The position numbers and the translations under genes are program-made. This document shows, piece by piece, positions 8,296 through 16,653 of a stretch of DNA of 40,823 nt. Under the pieces are notes generated by a model. The model made no database searches. It had not been told where the DNA came from and saw nothing but the letters and a program-made list of their open reading frames with translations. Origin of the DNA: Nonomuraea corallina (GTDB lineage Bacteria; Actinomycetota; Actinomycetes; Streptosporangiales; Streptosporangiaceae); contig NZ_JAPNNL010000046.1 in NCBI RefSeq assembly GCF_027620315.1, positions 1 through 40,823 on the forward strand, given 5' to 3'. Within the stretch, counting starts at the first letter, position 1; each line of letters opens with the position of its first letter.

Positions 8296-8317
8296 GGGAC
8301 ATGCCGCGGCATGTCCC
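8296..8317. promoter_or_regulatory. 22-bp perfect palindrome upstream of the HNH gene
   Basis: Half-site GGGACATGCCG followed immediately by its reverse complement CGGCATGTCCC, without mismatch or spacer. It lies 35-56 bp upstream of the HNH start, inside the 290-bp gap shared with the divergent peptidase gene. As DNA it is an ideal operator for a dimeric regulator; as RNA it would fold with a CCGCGG loop. A smaller GCCCC-TCCT-GGGGC dyad follows at 8326-8339. Confidence 0.65.
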
Positions 8318-8554
8318 GGCTATTCGCCCCTCCTGGGGCATCGACACAACCGTCACGTGGACCTCCGCCGGACGGCCCAGCGGATGGACACCACGGCACC
8401 GTCCTGTCAGCAAGTCTGGCGTTTACCGCAGCGTCCCCGCCACCCCTTAAGCTCCGGCCCGGATGACCAGAGGGACGCACGTTACGGTTTATTCCCGCAT
8501 CACCTGGGCTTTACGCCCGCCGCCGGGGCTCGTGCTTTGCCGTAGGGTTCCAGC

Positions 8555-10609
8555 ATGACGCGAGAGTCCTACCCGGCGGCGCCACGCGAGGAGACCGCCG
8601 ACGTCCTGCACGGCATCACCGTCCCCGACCCGTACCGCTGGCTCGAGGACCCCGACAGCCCCGAGACGGAGCGATGGCTGGTCGCGCAGGCGGAGCTGTT
8701 CAAGCGCGAGAGCGAGCCCCAGCGGTTCAAGTCGCGGATCGCCGAGCTGCTCAAGTCGGGGTCGGTGGGCTCACCCACATGGCGCGGCGAGCGCTACTTC
8801 TTCAGCCGCCGCACCCCGGAGCAGGAGCACGCGGTCTACTACGTGGTGGAGCCGGACGGCACCGAGCGGGCGCTGATCGACCCGATGGCGCTGGACCCGT
8901 CGGGGCTCACGACGCTGGACGCGGTGCAGCCCGACAAGGAGGGCCGGCTGCTCGCCTACCAGATCTCGGTGGGCGGCGACGAGGAGTCGGTGCTCTACCT
9001 GATCGACGTGGCGACGGGCACGCGCGTCGAGGGGCCGATCGACCGCTGCCGCTACTCGCCGATCGCGTGGCTGCCGGGCGGCGAGGCGTTCTACTACGTC
9101 CGCCGGCTGCCGGGCACCGAGGTGCCGGAGAACGAGCGGCAGTTCCACCGCCGCGTCTACCTGCACCGGGTCGGCACGTCCACCGAGGACGACGTGATGA
9201 TCTTCGGTCACGGCATGAAGATGACCAACTACTACGGCGTGGCGGTGTCGCGCGACGGCCGCTGGCTGCAGATCTCGGCCAGCGAGGGCACGGCCCCGCG
9301 CAACGACCTGTGGATCGCCGACCTGACCGCCTCCTCCGCCGACCGGCCGGAGCTGCGGGCGGTGCAGGAGGGCGTGGACGCGCAGACCGGGCTGGTGTTC
9401 GGCCGCGACGGCAGGCTGTACGTCCACACCGACCGCGACGCGCCCCGGTCGCGGGTCTGCGTCACCGACCCTGACCGGCCGGAGTTCGAGGCGTGGCGTG
9501 ACCTGATCCCACAGGACCCGGAGGCGGTGCTGTCCGACTTCGCGATCCTCGACGGCCTCGACCGCCCGGTGATGCTGGTGGGCTGGACCCGCCACGCGAT
9601 CAGCGAGATCACCGTGCACGACCTGGCGACGGGCGAGCGCCTCGGCCAGGTGCCGACGCCGGGGCTGGGCAGCATCGGCGGCATCGTGGAGCGGCCCGAA
9701 GGCGGCCACGAGGCGTGGTTCGGCTACACCGACAACACCAACCCGCCGAGCGTCCAGCGCTACGACGCGCTGACGGGCGAGACCACGCTGTGGGCGGCCT
9801 CGCCGGGCGCGGTCGACGTCCCCCAGGTGCGCACCGAGCAGGTGGTCTACCGCTCCACGGACGGCACCGACGTGCGCATGCTCGTCATCTCGCCGGTCGA
9901 CGGCCGGGGCCCGCGGCCGACGATCCTGTACGGGTACGGCGGGTTCGGCGTGTCGATGACCCCCGGCTACTCGGCGTCGATCCTGAGCTGGGTGGAGGCG
10001 GGCGGCGTGTACGCGATCGCCAACCTGCGCGGCGGCGGCGAGGAGGGCGAGGACTGGCACCGCTCGGGCATGCTCGGTCACAAGCAGAACGTGTTCGACG
10101 ACTTCCACGCGGCTGCCGAGTACCTCATCGAGGCCGGGGTGACCACGCCGGGCATGCTCGGCATCTCCGGCGGCTCCAACGGCGGCCTGCTGGTCGGGGC
10201 GGCGCTCACCCAGCGTCCCGAGCTCTACAGGGCCGTGGTGTGCTCGGCGCCGCTGCTCGACATGATCCGCTATGAGCACTTCGGCCTGGGCGCGACCTGG
10301 AACGTCGAGTACGGTTCCGCCGCCGACCCCGAGCAGTTCGGCTGGCTCCATTCCTACTCGCCGTACCACCACGTCAAGGAGGGGGTGCGCTACCCGGCGA
10401 CGCTGTTCACGGTGTTCCAGTCCGACACGCGGGTGCATCCGCTGCACGCGTGGAAGATGTGCGCCGCGCTCCAGTACGCCACCGCCGGCGACGGGCCGAT
10501 CCTGCTGCGCAACGAGACGGAGGTGGGCCACGGGGCGCGTTCGATCAGCCGGTCCGTCGACCTGTCGGCCGACACGCTCACCTTCATGGCCAGGCAGCTC
10601 GGGCTGTAG
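8555..10609 (+). CDS. Prolyl oligopeptidase family serine peptidase (S9A)
   Basis: 684 aa, typical for prolyl oligopeptidase. It starts YPAAPREETADVLHGITVPDPYRWLEDPD, the S9A hallmark. Residues about 70-410 form the seven-bladed propeller that gates access; the alpha/beta hydrolase follows. The catalytic triad is readable: Ser541 in GISGGSNGGLLVG, Asp624 in QSDTRVHPLHAWK and His659 in EVGHGARS. It hydrolyses short peptides after proline, and without a signal peptide it should be cytoplasmic. The gene diverges from the HNH nuclease and ends 8 bp before the AraC-type regulator, so it may head a three-gene run. Assignment is secure; the physiological substrate is unknown. Confidence 0.95.
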   Translation: MTRESYPAAPREETADVLHGITVPDPYRWLEDPDSPETERWLVAQAELFKRESEPQRFKSRIAELLKSGSVGSPTWRGERYFFSRRTPEQEHAVYYVVEPDGTERALIDPMALDPSGLTTLDAVQPDKEGRLLAYQISVGGDEESVLYLIDVATGTRVEGPIDRCRYSPIAWLPGGEAFYYVRRLPGTEVPENERQFHRRVYLHRVGTSTEDDVMIFGHGMKMTNYYGVAVSRDGRWLQISASEGTAPRNDLWIADLTASSADRPELRAVQEGVDAQTGLVFGRDGRLYVHTDRDAPRSRVCVTDPDRPEFEAWRDLIPQDPEAVLSDFAILDGLDRPVMLVGWTRHAISEITVHDLATGERLGQVPTPGLGSIGGIVERPEGGHEAWFGYTDNTNPPSVQRYDALTGETTLWAASPGAVDVPQVRTEQVVYRSTDGTDVRMLVISPVDGRGPRPTILYGYGGFGVSMTPGYSASILSWVEAGGVYAIANLRGGGEEGEDWHRSGMLGHKQNVFDDFHAAAEYLIEAGVTTPGMLGISGGSNGGLLVGAALTQRPELYRAVVCSAPLLDMIRYEHFGLGATWNVEYGSAADPEQFGWLHSYSPYHHVKEGVRYPATLFTVFQSDTRVHPLHAWKMCAALQYATAGDGPILLRNETEVGHGARSISRSVDLSADTLTFMARQLGL

Positions 10610-10617
10610 CCGGGACC

Positions 10618-11421
10618 ATGAGCGAGCAAGGGCTGGTCCTGTCCGGTTCGGCGCCCGGCCGCCCCGCCCTCCGGCCCTACGCCCGCCGCCTGGCGGTCTA
10701 CCGCGAGGACCACGGCGGGCCGCTGGCGCGGGTGCAGCCGGCGGCGACGGACGCGGTGCTGATCCTGGGCTTCGCCGCGCCGATGGAGGTCGGCGGCCGG
10801 CGGCTGACGTCGTTCGGCGCGGGGACGTCCGACCGGTTCACCCGCACCCGGATGACCGCGCCGACCGAGGGGGTCCAGATCGATCTGACGCCTTTCGGGG
10901 CCAGGCGGCTGTTCGGGATGCCGCTGCGGGAGCTGGCCAACCTGGCGGTGCCGGCCGAGGACCTGCTCGGCCGGTGGGCGGTGGAGGCGGCGGAGCGGCT
11001 GGCGGCGGCGCCGTCCTGGCCGGAGCGGCTGGCGCTGGCCGAACGGCTGCTCGCCGGCCGGCTCGCGGCCGGGCCGGAGCCCGATCCGGAGGTGCGGTGG
11101 GCGTGGGCGCGGCTGCTGGAGTCGGGCGGCACGGTCCCGGTCGCGTCGCTGGCCGGGTCGCTGCGGCGCAGCCACCGCCACCTGGTGTCCCGCTTCCACG
11201 ACCAGGTGGGGCTGACGCCGAAGGCGGCGGCGCGGGTGATCCGCTTCCACCGGGCGGCGGGGCTGCTGCGCTCGGGGACCGCGATCGCCGAGGTGGCGGC
11301 GACGTGCGGTTACTACGATCAAGCGCACATGAACCGCGACTTCCGCGCGCTGGGCGCGATCACGCCCGGTCAGATTTCTCCAAGACCTCCGGCTGCCCGC
11401 CGCCCGACACTGGCGTCATGA
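10618..11421 (+). CDS. AraC-family transcriptional regulator
   Basis: 267 aa from ATG at 10618; the frame is open further upstream, but that lies inside the peptidase gene. The C-terminal domain has two helix-turn-helix units: VASLAGSLRRSHRHLVSRFHDQVGLTPKAAARVIRFHRA and SGTAIAEVAATCGYYDQAHMNRDFRALGAITPGQ, the standard AraC/XylS pattern with GYYDQAHMNRDF as the second recognition segment. The N-terminal 140 residues resemble the sensor half of the AraC regulators paired with glyoxalase-fold genes (LTPFGARRLFGMPLREL). Its stop overlaps the start of the VOC gene (ATGA), so the two are translationally coupled. It probably controls its own operon; the effector is unknown. Confidence 0.88.
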   Translation: MSEQGLVLSGSAPGRPALRPYARRLAVYREDHGGPLARVQPAATDAVLILGFAAPMEVGGRRLTSFGAGTSDRFTRTRMTAPTEGVQIDLTPFGARRLFGMPLRELANLAVPAEDLLGRWAVEAAERLAAAPSWPERLALAERLLAGRLAAGPEPDPEVRWAWARLLESGGTVPVASLAGSLRRSHRHLVSRFHDQVGLTPKAAARVIRFHRAAGLLRSGTAIAEVAATCGYYDQAHMNRDFRALGAITPGQISPRPPAARRPTLAS

Positions 11422-11762
11422 AGGTTTACGCACTGGCCCGCTACCACGACTGCGCGGCGGCGGTCGACTTCCTCACCGGCGCCTTCGGCTTCGAGGCGCA
11501 CGACGTGTCCAGGACCGACGAGGGCACGGTCCATCACGCCGAGCTGCGTGCCGGCGACGACATCGTCATGCTCGGCCTGGGCAGGCCCGGCGGCCCCGGC
11601 GTCTACGTCGCCGTCGACGACGTGGACGCCCACCACGACCGGGCCAGGGCCGCCGGCGCGAAAATCATCATGGAGCTGGTGGATCAGCCGTACGGCTCCC
11701 GCGAGTACGCCGCCGAGGACCCGCAGGGCAACGCCTGGTACTTCGGCACCTACCGCCCCTGA
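11418..11762 (+). CDS. VOC (glyoxalase/bleomycin-resistance fold) protein
   Basis: 114 aa, one VOC module pair. It begins MKVYALARYHDCAAAVDFLTGAFGFEA, continues HHAELRAGDDIVMLG and GVYVAVDDVDAHHDRARAAGA, and ends EYAAEDPQGNAWYFGTY, the usual beta-alpha-beta-beta-beta repeat with PhnB-like spacing. Tandem placement behind an AraC regulator, with a 4-bp overlap, recurs in actinobacteria and suggests that the regulator senses a small toxic or antibiotic-like compound that the VOC protein binds or modifies. The specific ligand cannot be read from sequence. It converges on the SDR gene. Confidence 0.88.
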   Translation: MKVYALARYHDCAAAVDFLTGAFGFEAHDVSRTDEGTVHHAELRAGDDIVMLGLGRPGGPGVYVAVDDVDAHHDRARAAGAKIIMELVDQPYGSREYAAEDPQGNAWYFGTYRP

Positions 11763-11819
11763 CCTCGGGGCGAGCGGTCATCGCCGGTGGCCGGGCTGAA
11801 GTAGTGGCGCGGCGCCCGG

Positions 11820-11831
11820 TGAGAGCTCTCA
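11820..11831. repeat. 12-bp palindrome between convergent genes
   Basis: TGAGAGCTCTCA is a perfect palindrome in the 79-bp gap between the VOC and SDR stops. It is short, with no T-tract, and may contribute to termination in either direction. Confidence 0.4.
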
Positions 11832-11841
11832 TCTGACGTGG

Positions 11842-12705
11842 TCAGCCGGGCAGCGTCTCCCCGCCGATGGGCGCCAGCACCTCGCCGGTGTAGTACGACG
11901 ACATCAGCTCCGAGGCGAAGAACACGTACGAGGGCGCGATCTCGTCGGGGTCGGCCGCCCGCTTCATCGGCACCTGCTTGCCGAACTGCTCGACCTTCTC
12001 CTCGGGGAAGGTGGCGGGGATGAGCGGGGTCCACACGGGCCCGGGGGCCACGGCGTTGACCCGGATGCCCCGGTCGACCAGGTTCTGCGCCATCGCGTAG
12101 GTGAAGGCGTTGATCGCGCCCTTGGTCGCGGAGTAGTCCAGGAGCGTCTTGTTGCCGCGCAGGCCGTTGATCGACGAGGTGTTGATGATCGCCGAGCCCT
12201 CGCCCAGGTGAGGCAGCGCGGCCTTGGTGACGCGGTAGTAGCTGTGGATGTTGACCGCGAACGTGCGTTCCCACTGCTCGTCGGTCAGCTCCTCCAGGGA
12301 GTCGACCGGCTCCTGGTAGGCGACGTTGTTCACGACGACGTCCAGGCCGCCCAGCTCGGAGACGGTGCGCTCGACGACCTGCACGCAGTGTTCGCGCTCG
12401 CCCAGGTCGCCGGGGAGCAGCACGCAGCGCCGCCCTTCGGCCTCGACCAGCTTCCTGGTGTGCTCGGCGTCCTCGTGCTCGCTGAGGTAGGCGATCGCGA
12501 CGTCGGCGCCCTCTTTGGCGAAGGCGACCGAGACGGCCCGTCCGATGCCAGAGTCGCCGCCGGTGACGAGCGCCCGCTTGCCGGACAGCAGGCCCCGGCC
12601 CTGGTAGCGGCGCATCTCGTCGCGCGGTTCGGGCGTCATCTCGCCGGAGTCGCCGGGGTAGGACTGGGTCTGCGGCGGTGGTGTGGAGTTCGGTTGTTCA
12701 GGCAT
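11842..12705 (-). CDS. SDR family oxidoreductase (stress-type, YhdF/YdaD-like)
   Basis: 287 aa. Classical SDR landmarks are intact: cofactor loop TGGDSGIGRA, acidic strand end LPGDLGE, VNNVAYQ in place of NNAG, catalytic Ser in NTSSING, and YSATKGAINAF carrying the Tyr-x3-Lys pair. The N-terminal Pro/Gln-rich extension (QPNSTPPPQTQSYPGDSGEM) and the RYQGRGLLSGKRALVTGG entry mark the subgroup that contains Bacillus YhdF/YdaD general-stress proteins. The start at 12705 is chosen because the extension begins with MPEQPNS just past the purU stop. It is transcribed in line with purU, 41 bp downstream of it. Reaction partner is unknown; NAD(P)-dependent alcohol/ketone chemistry is certain in kind. 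Confidence 0.88.
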   Translation of the reverse strand: MPEQPNSTPPPQTQSYPGDSGEMTPEPRDEMRRYQGRGLLSGKRALVTGGDSGIGRAVSVAFAKEGADVAIAYLSEHEDAEHTRKLVEAEGRRCVLLPGDLGEREHCVQVVERTVSELGGLDVVVNNVAYQEPVDSLEELTDEQWERTFAVNIHSYYRVTKAALPHLGEGSAIINTSSINGLRGNKTLLDYSATKGAINAFTYAMAQNLVDRGIRVNAVAPGPVWTPLIPATFPEEKVEQFGKQVPMKRAADPDEIAPSYVFFASELMSSYYTGEVLAPIGGETLPG

Positions 12706-12746
12706 GTCAGGCGCGTGCCCCCGCTGGGGCACGGCTAACACCGAGC

Positions 12747-13598
12747 TCAGCGCGGGAACACGATGGTCTTGTGGCCGTCGAGCAGCACCCGCTGCTCGGT
12801 GTGCCACTTGACGGCCCTGGCCAGGGTCAGGCTCTCGACGTCGCGGCCGATGGCGGCGAGGTCCTCCGGCGAATGGCTGTGGTTGACCCGGGCGACCTCC
12901 TGCTCGATGATCGGCCCCTCGTCGAGGTCGGACGTGACGTAGTGGGCGGTCGCGCCGATCAGCTTGACGCCGCGGTCGTGAGCCTGGTGGTAGGGCTTGG
13001 CGCCCTTGAACGACGGCAGGAACGAGTGGTGGATGTTGATCGCCCGCCCGCTCAGCTTGGCGCACAGCTCCTCCGACAGCACCTGCATGTAGCGGGCCAG
13101 CACGACGAGGTCGACCTGGTAGTGCTCGACCAGCGCGAGCACCTCGGCCTCCTGCTTCGGCTTGGTGGCGGGCGTGACCGGCAGGTGGTGGTAGTCGATG
13201 CCGTGGGACTGGGTGAGCGGGCGCAGGTCGGGGTGGTTGGAGACGACCGCGGCGACCTCGATGTCGAGGGCGCCGCTGCGCACCCGGTAGAGCAGGTCGT
13301 TGAGGCAGTGGTCGAACCTGCTGACCATGATCAGCACCTTGGGCTTCCTGGCCAGGTCGCGGAGCTGGAACTCCATGGCGAAGTCGGGGGCCAGGGCGGC
13401 GAAGGCGGAACGCACCTCGTCCTCGCCGAGCGGGGAGGTGAACTGCACCCGCATGAAGAAGCGCGCGCTCTCCCGGTCGCCGAACTGCTGGCTCTCGGTG
13501 ATGTTGCAACCGTGCCGGGACAGCAGGCTCGACACGGCGGCCACGACTCCGGGCCGGTCGGGACAGGACAGTGTGAGGACGTACTCGGCAACGCTCAT
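12747..13598 (-). CDS. purU: Formyltetrahydrofolate deformylase
   Basis: 283 aa, close to the 280 of E. coli PurU. It hydrolyses 10-formyl-THF to formate and THF, balancing one-carbon units and supplying formate to purine synthesis. Residues 1-80 form the regulatory ACT domain (SVAEYVLTLSCPDRPGVVAAVSSLL...CNITESQQF). The formyltransferase-like catalytic domain follows, with VSNHPDL, PVTPATK, INIHHSFLPSFKGAKPYHQA and GATAHYVTSDLDEGPII holding the Asn-His-Asp set. ATG at 13598 is preferred over an earlier in-frame ATG at 13634 because the ACT domain begins right after it; the earlier one would add 12 basic residues. Divergent from the phosphate transporter. Confidence 0.95.
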   Translation of the reverse strand: MSVAEYVLTLSCPDRPGVVAAVSSLLSRHGCNITESQQFGDRESARFFMRVQFTSPLGEDEVRSAFAALAPDFAMEFQLRDLARKPKVLIMVSRFDHCLNDLLYRVRSGALDIEVAAVVSNHPDLRPLTQSHGIDYHHLPVTPATKPKQEAEVLALVEHYQVDLVVLARYMQVLSEELCAKLSGRAINIHHSFLPSFKGAKPYHQAHDRGVKLIGATAHYVTSDLDEGPIIEQEVARVNHSHSPEDLAAIGRDVESLTLARAVKWHTEQRVLLDGHKTIVFPR

Positions 13599-13692
13599 GG
13601 ATCGCTCTCGGTGAGGTCTGCGCGACTGATTCATCGAGATTACCGCCCCACGAACCCCACACTCACCTGCCTCATTCGCTCGATCTTGGGTA

Positions 13693-13705
13693 GATATCCC
13701 ATATC
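13693..13705. promoter_or_regulatory. GATAT-CCC-ATATC dyad in the purU/pit divergent gap
   Basis: A 5-bp inverted repeat with 3-bp spacer overlaps a TAGATA hexamer (13691-13696) about 35 bp before the transporter start. It is the only AT-rich patch in the gap, so it may mark the promoter or an operator. Confidence 0.35.
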
Positions 13706-13729
13706 CGTTGCTTGGCCCGGAGGTTGCCC

Positions 13730-14674
13730 ATGCCTGTAGACGCCGTCGTGCTCGTCGTGGTCGCGGGGCTGTTCGCGATCGTGTCCGGCATGAACGACGG
13801 CGGCGCGCTCCTGGCCACTGGACTGAAGCTGCCGGCCGTGCGCCCGGCGACCGGCATCCTGGCCATGGTCGTGGTGATCGCGCTGGTGCCGCTGGCCACG
13901 CACGAGGTGGCGCTGACGCTGGTGAACCGGCTGGCCACCTTCGACGGGCCCGGCGGCCGGGCGGCGACCGCGATCGCCGTGCTGAGCGCGCTGACCGTGG
14001 TGACGGTGCTCACCTGGAAGGGCCGGCCGACCAGCCTCACCCTGGCCCTCGTCGGCGGGCTGACCGGGGCGGGCCTGGGCTGGGGGCTGCCGGTCTCGGG
14101 GCCGTACGTGGCCCTGGTGCTCGGCTTCGGGCTGGCCGCCCCGATCGTGGGCGGCCTGGTGGCGTGGGGGGTGACGGCGCTGCTGGTACGGGTCTCGGAC
14201 GCGCGCCAGCTGAGCGGCTGGCATCGGCTGGGATTCCTCCTGCAGATCCTCGCGTACGCCGCCAACGACGGGCAGAAGATGCTCGCCATCTTCATGATCG
14301 CGGTTGGTTTCTCGGACGCGCCGCCGCGGTACACGATCCTGGTGGCCGTGCTGTTCGGGCTCGGCGCCATGTACGGGCTGCCGAAGGCGGGGCGCACGCT
14401 CAGCCGGGAGATCATCGCCTTCCGCCCGCTGCACGGCGTGGCCGCGGAGCTGTCGGCGGGGACCGCCGTGCTCGGGTGCTCGGCCGTGGGCATGCCGGTC
14501 AGCATGACGCAGGCGGTCGCCGGCGGGCTGATCGGCGCGGGACTGGTACGGGGCAGCGGCCGGGTCCGCTGGTACGCGGCCGTCAAGATCGTCGTTGCGT
14601 GGGTTCTGACGCTTCCGGCGAGCGGCCTGCTGGCCGCGGCCGCGGCGTATGTCGGAAAGGGAGTGGTGGGGTGA
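13730..14674 (+). CDS. Inorganic phosphate transporter, PiT family
   Basis: 314 aa, almost entirely hydrophobic with about ten predicted helices. PiT proteins carry a duplicated Asn-Asp signature; here the first copy is SGMNDGGALLATG near the N-terminus and the second is YAANDGQKMLAIF. They mediate low-affinity Pi or metal-phosphate symport. ATG at 13730 is chosen over one at 13712 because GGAGG sits 6 bp upstream. The stop overlaps the start of the DUF47 gene (GTGA), a coupling typical for this transporter and its PhoU-like partner, though the order here is transporter first. No Pho box was recognised upstream. Confidence 0.9.
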   Translation: MPVDAVVLVVVAGLFAIVSGMNDGGALLATGLKLPAVRPATGILAMVVVIALVPLATHEVALTLVNRLATFDGPGGRAATAIAVLSALTVVTVLTWKGRPTSLTLALVGGLTGAGLGWGLPVSGPYVALVLGFGLAAPIVGGLVAWGVTALLVRVSDARQLSGWHRLGFLLQILAYAANDGQKMLAIFMIAVGFSDAPPRYTILVAVLFGLGAMYGLPKAGRTLSREIIAFRPLHGVAAELSAGTAVLGCSAVGMPVSMTQAVAGGLIGAGLVRGSGRVRWYAAVKIVVAWVLTLPASGLLAAAAAYVGKGVVG

Positions 14675-15321
14675 AGGGCAGCAGGCCGGTGAGGAGGCTG
14701 CGCAGGATCCGGGACCTGCTGACGGGGCGCATGGACAGCGCGCTGTCGGACGCGCTGCTCGGTCAGCTGAAGGCGACCAAGGAGGGCGCGTGGCTGGCCA
14801 TGGCGATGATCGGCGGCGAGGTGGGCAGGACGGGCGCGCACGAGCAGATGCGCACCATCGAGCACCTGGGCGACGAGGAGCGCCGGCTGCTCGTCGAGGA
14901 GCTGGAGTCGGCCCTGATCACGCCCATCGACCGGGAGGACCTGTTCAGGCTGTCTCGCTCGATCGACGACGTGCTCGACTCGCTGCGCGACTTCGTCCGC
15001 GAGTCGCACCTCTATCGCGTCCCCGACCAGATCCGCTTCACCCCGCTGCTGGATCAGGTGATCGTCGGGATCGACGCGCTGGAGACCGCCGTGCGCGACC
15101 TCGTCTCCAGCCCGTCGGCCGTGGTGCATGACGCCCTCGAGGCCAAGAAGTCCGGCAGCGCGATCCGGCGGATGTACCAGTACGAGATCTCGCGCATCTT
15201 CTCCGGCGAGCTGACCGCCGACCGCATGAAGGAGCGCGAGCTCGTACGCCGCCTGGAGATCGTGGGCATCGCCATCAGCGAGGCGGCCGACTCCATCGCC
15301 GACGGCGCGATGAAGCGCTAG
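14671..15321 (+). CDS. DUF47 family protein (PhoU-like partner of PiT)
   Basis: 216 aa, GTG start overlapping the transporter stop. It is helical and rich in charged residues, with the pattern of PhoU-like/DUF47 proteins: [20 protein letters not shown], a middle block [26 protein letters not shown], and a C-terminal [21 protein letters not shown]...AADSIADG. The segment [20 protein letters not shown] is the family hallmark and supplies acidic residues that can bind metal clusters in PhoU relatives. It is expected to sit on the cytoplasmic face and gate or stabilise the transporter. The operon ends with a hairpin directly after the stop. Confidence 0.92.
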   Translation: MKGSRPVRRLRRIRDLLTGRMDSALSDALLGQLKATKEGAWLAMAMIGGEVGRTGAHEQMRTIEHLGDEERRLLVEELESALITPIDREDLFRLSRSIDDVLDSLRDFVRESHLYRVPDQIRFTPLLDQVIVGIDALETAVRDLVSSPSAVVHDALEAKKSGSAIRRMYQYEISRIFSGELTADRMKERELVRRLEIVGIAISEAADSIADGAMKR

Positions 15322-15357
15322 GCGGGTCTCCTGGAGCCACGCGGCGTGAGACCCGCC
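15321..15357 (+). terminator. Terminator of the PiT-DUF47 operon
   Basis: Stem GGCGGGTCTC / GAGACCCGCC, 10 bp, loop 17 nt, beginning on the last base of the DUF47 stop codon. It separates the operon from the convergent LLM gene 30 bp away. Confidence 0.7.
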
Positions 15358-15386
15358 CGGATCGCGTCAGGCGCGGGAGAGCCTCG

Positions 15387-16268
15387 TCACAGGCCGAGGG
15401 CGGGGGCGAGGCGCTCCAACTGGCGCAGCGCGTCGTCGAGGTCGGGGCCGTCGGGCGACAGCGGCTGGATCGCCACGTGGTCGGCGCCCGCGTCGAGGTG
15501 GGCGCGCACCCGCGCGGCCACCGCGTCCGGACTCCCCCAGCCCACGATCGCGTCCACCAGCCGATCGCTGCCGCCGCCGGCGAAGTCGTCGTCGGTGTGG
15601 CCCAGGCGGCGCAGGTTGTCGACGTAGTTGGGCAACGTGAGGTAGGGGGCCATGTAGGCGCGGGCCGCCGCGCGGGCCCGCGCGGGGTCGGTCTCGACGA
15701 GGACCGCCTGTTCGGGCACGAGCAGCTTGCCCGCGCCGAGGATCGCCCTGGCCTCCGCGGTGTGCTCGGGCGGCACGAAGTACGGGTGAGCGCCGTCGGC
15801 GCGCTCCGCGGCCAGCTTCATCATGCCCGGCCGGAGGGCGGCGAGCAGCCGGGGCGCGTCGACCTCGCGCCGGCGCTTCGCCGTCTCGTCCATGGCCTCC
15901 AGATAGCGGCGCATCGCGGTCAGCGGCTTGGCGTAGGTGTGACCGCGGGCGTTGACCAGCGGCGCGTGGCTGACGCCGAGCCCGGCGACGAACCGGCCGG
16001 GGAACGCCTCCCCCACCGCGAACCGGCTGCCCGCCATGGCCGCCGCGTCGCGCGACCAGATGCTGGCGATGCCGGTGCCGACGGCGATCCTGCGGGTGGC
16101 CCCGAGCAGGAGGGCCGCGCACACGAACGGGTCCTTGCCTCCGGGCGTCTCCGCCACCCAGAGGGACCCGTAGCCGAGCTCCTCGATCCGGCCGGCCGCC
16201 CGGGGGCCGGCCATGCCCGGCCCGTCGCCGAGGAGGGGATGCCAGACGCCCACCTGTCCCATGTTCAC
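15387..16268 (-). CDS. LLM-class F420-dependent oxidoreductase, TIGR03620-like
   Basis: 293 aa. It opens [16 protein letters not shown], then [49 protein letters not shown], and [22 protein letters not shown], the signature of the TIGR03620 branch of F420-dependent luciferase-like oxidoreductases. A GTG at 16268 is preferred over ATG at 16262 because GAGGAG is then 6 bp away. The TIM-barrel end ([22 protein letters not shown]) is intact. The gene diverges from the ArsR regulator across a gap holding two operator-like dyads, so it is the likely target of that repressor. Reduced F420 as cofactor is family knowledge; the substrate is unknown. Confidence 0.88.
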   Translation of the reverse strand: MNMGQVGVWHPLLGDGPGMAGPRAAGRIEELGYGSLWVAETPGGKDPFVCAALLLGATRRIAVGTGIASIWSRDAAAMAGSRFAVGEAFPGRFVAGLGVSHAPLVNARGHTYAKPLTAMRRYLEAMDETAKRRREVDAPRLLAALRPGMMKLAAERADGAHPYFVPPEHTAEARAILGAGKLLVPEQAVLVETDPARARAAARAYMAPYLTLPNYVDNLRRLGHTDDDFAGGGSDRLVDAIVGWGSPDAVAARVRAHLDAGADHVAIQPLSPDGPDLDDALRQLERLAPALGL

Positions 16269-16290
16269 GACGCGCTCCTCACGAGTAGGA

Positions 16291-16338
16291 TGTTCGATCG
16301 AGATGGAACACTACACCGAAGTTCGACCATCATCGAAC
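16291..16338. promoter_or_regulatory. Two tandem GTTC-N10-GAAC dyads, likely ArsR operators
   Basis: Site 1, TGTTC-N10-GAACA, spans 16291-16310. Site 2, GTTCGA-N6-TCGAAC, spans 16321-16338 and also reads GTTC-N10-GAAC. Centres are 29 bp apart. Site 1 covers the proposed ArsR start codon and site 2 lies inside its first codons, which fits autoregulation and a leaderless or very short leader. The divergent LLM start is 23 bp from site 1. Confidence 0.6.
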
Positions 16339-16653
16339 ACAACACGCCCGCCTTCCCACGCGTCCCCCGCCGAGGCGACACTCCAGGCCGCCCTCGACGC
16401 GCTCGGCGACCCCATCCGCCGCCGCATCGTCCGCCGGCTCGCCGGGGCGCCCGACTGGACCTACCCCTGCGGCGCCTTCCACCAGCTGCCCGTGGCCAAG
16501 TCCACGCTCAGCCACCACTTCGCCGTGCTGCGCGGCGTGGGGCTGCTGGAGCAGCGCGACGAGGGGGCGCGCCGGCTCAACCGGCTGCGCGCGCCCGAGT
16601 TCGAGTCCCGCTTCCCCGGCCTGCTGCGCCTCGTGCTGGAGGAGGAGGCGTGA
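16303..16653 (+). CDS. ArsR-family winged-helix regulator
   Basis: 116 aa. After a polar N-terminus, [25 protein letters not shown] is the ArsR helix 1-2 pattern, and [33 protein letters not shown] is helix-turn-helix plus wing. No Cys-based metal site (ELCVC-like) is visible, so it is not an arsenic or cadmium sensor of the classical type; the single Cys lies in TYPCGAF. ATG at 16303 is the best start, though its ribosome site is weak. Dyads overlap it, indicating self-control and control of the divergent LLM oxidoreductase. Its stop overlaps the Nudix start by 4 bp (GTGA). Confidence 0.88.
   Translation: MEHYTEVRPSSNTTRPPSHASPAEATLQAALDALGDPIRRRIVRRLAGAPDWTYPCGAFHQLPVAKSTLSHHFAVLRGVGLLEQRDEGARRLNRLRAPEFESRFPGLLRLVLEEEA

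Noticed and set aside
8771..10531. Long antisense frame over the prolyl oligopeptidase
   Set aside because: Shadow frame; Val/His/Arg-rich with no known domain.
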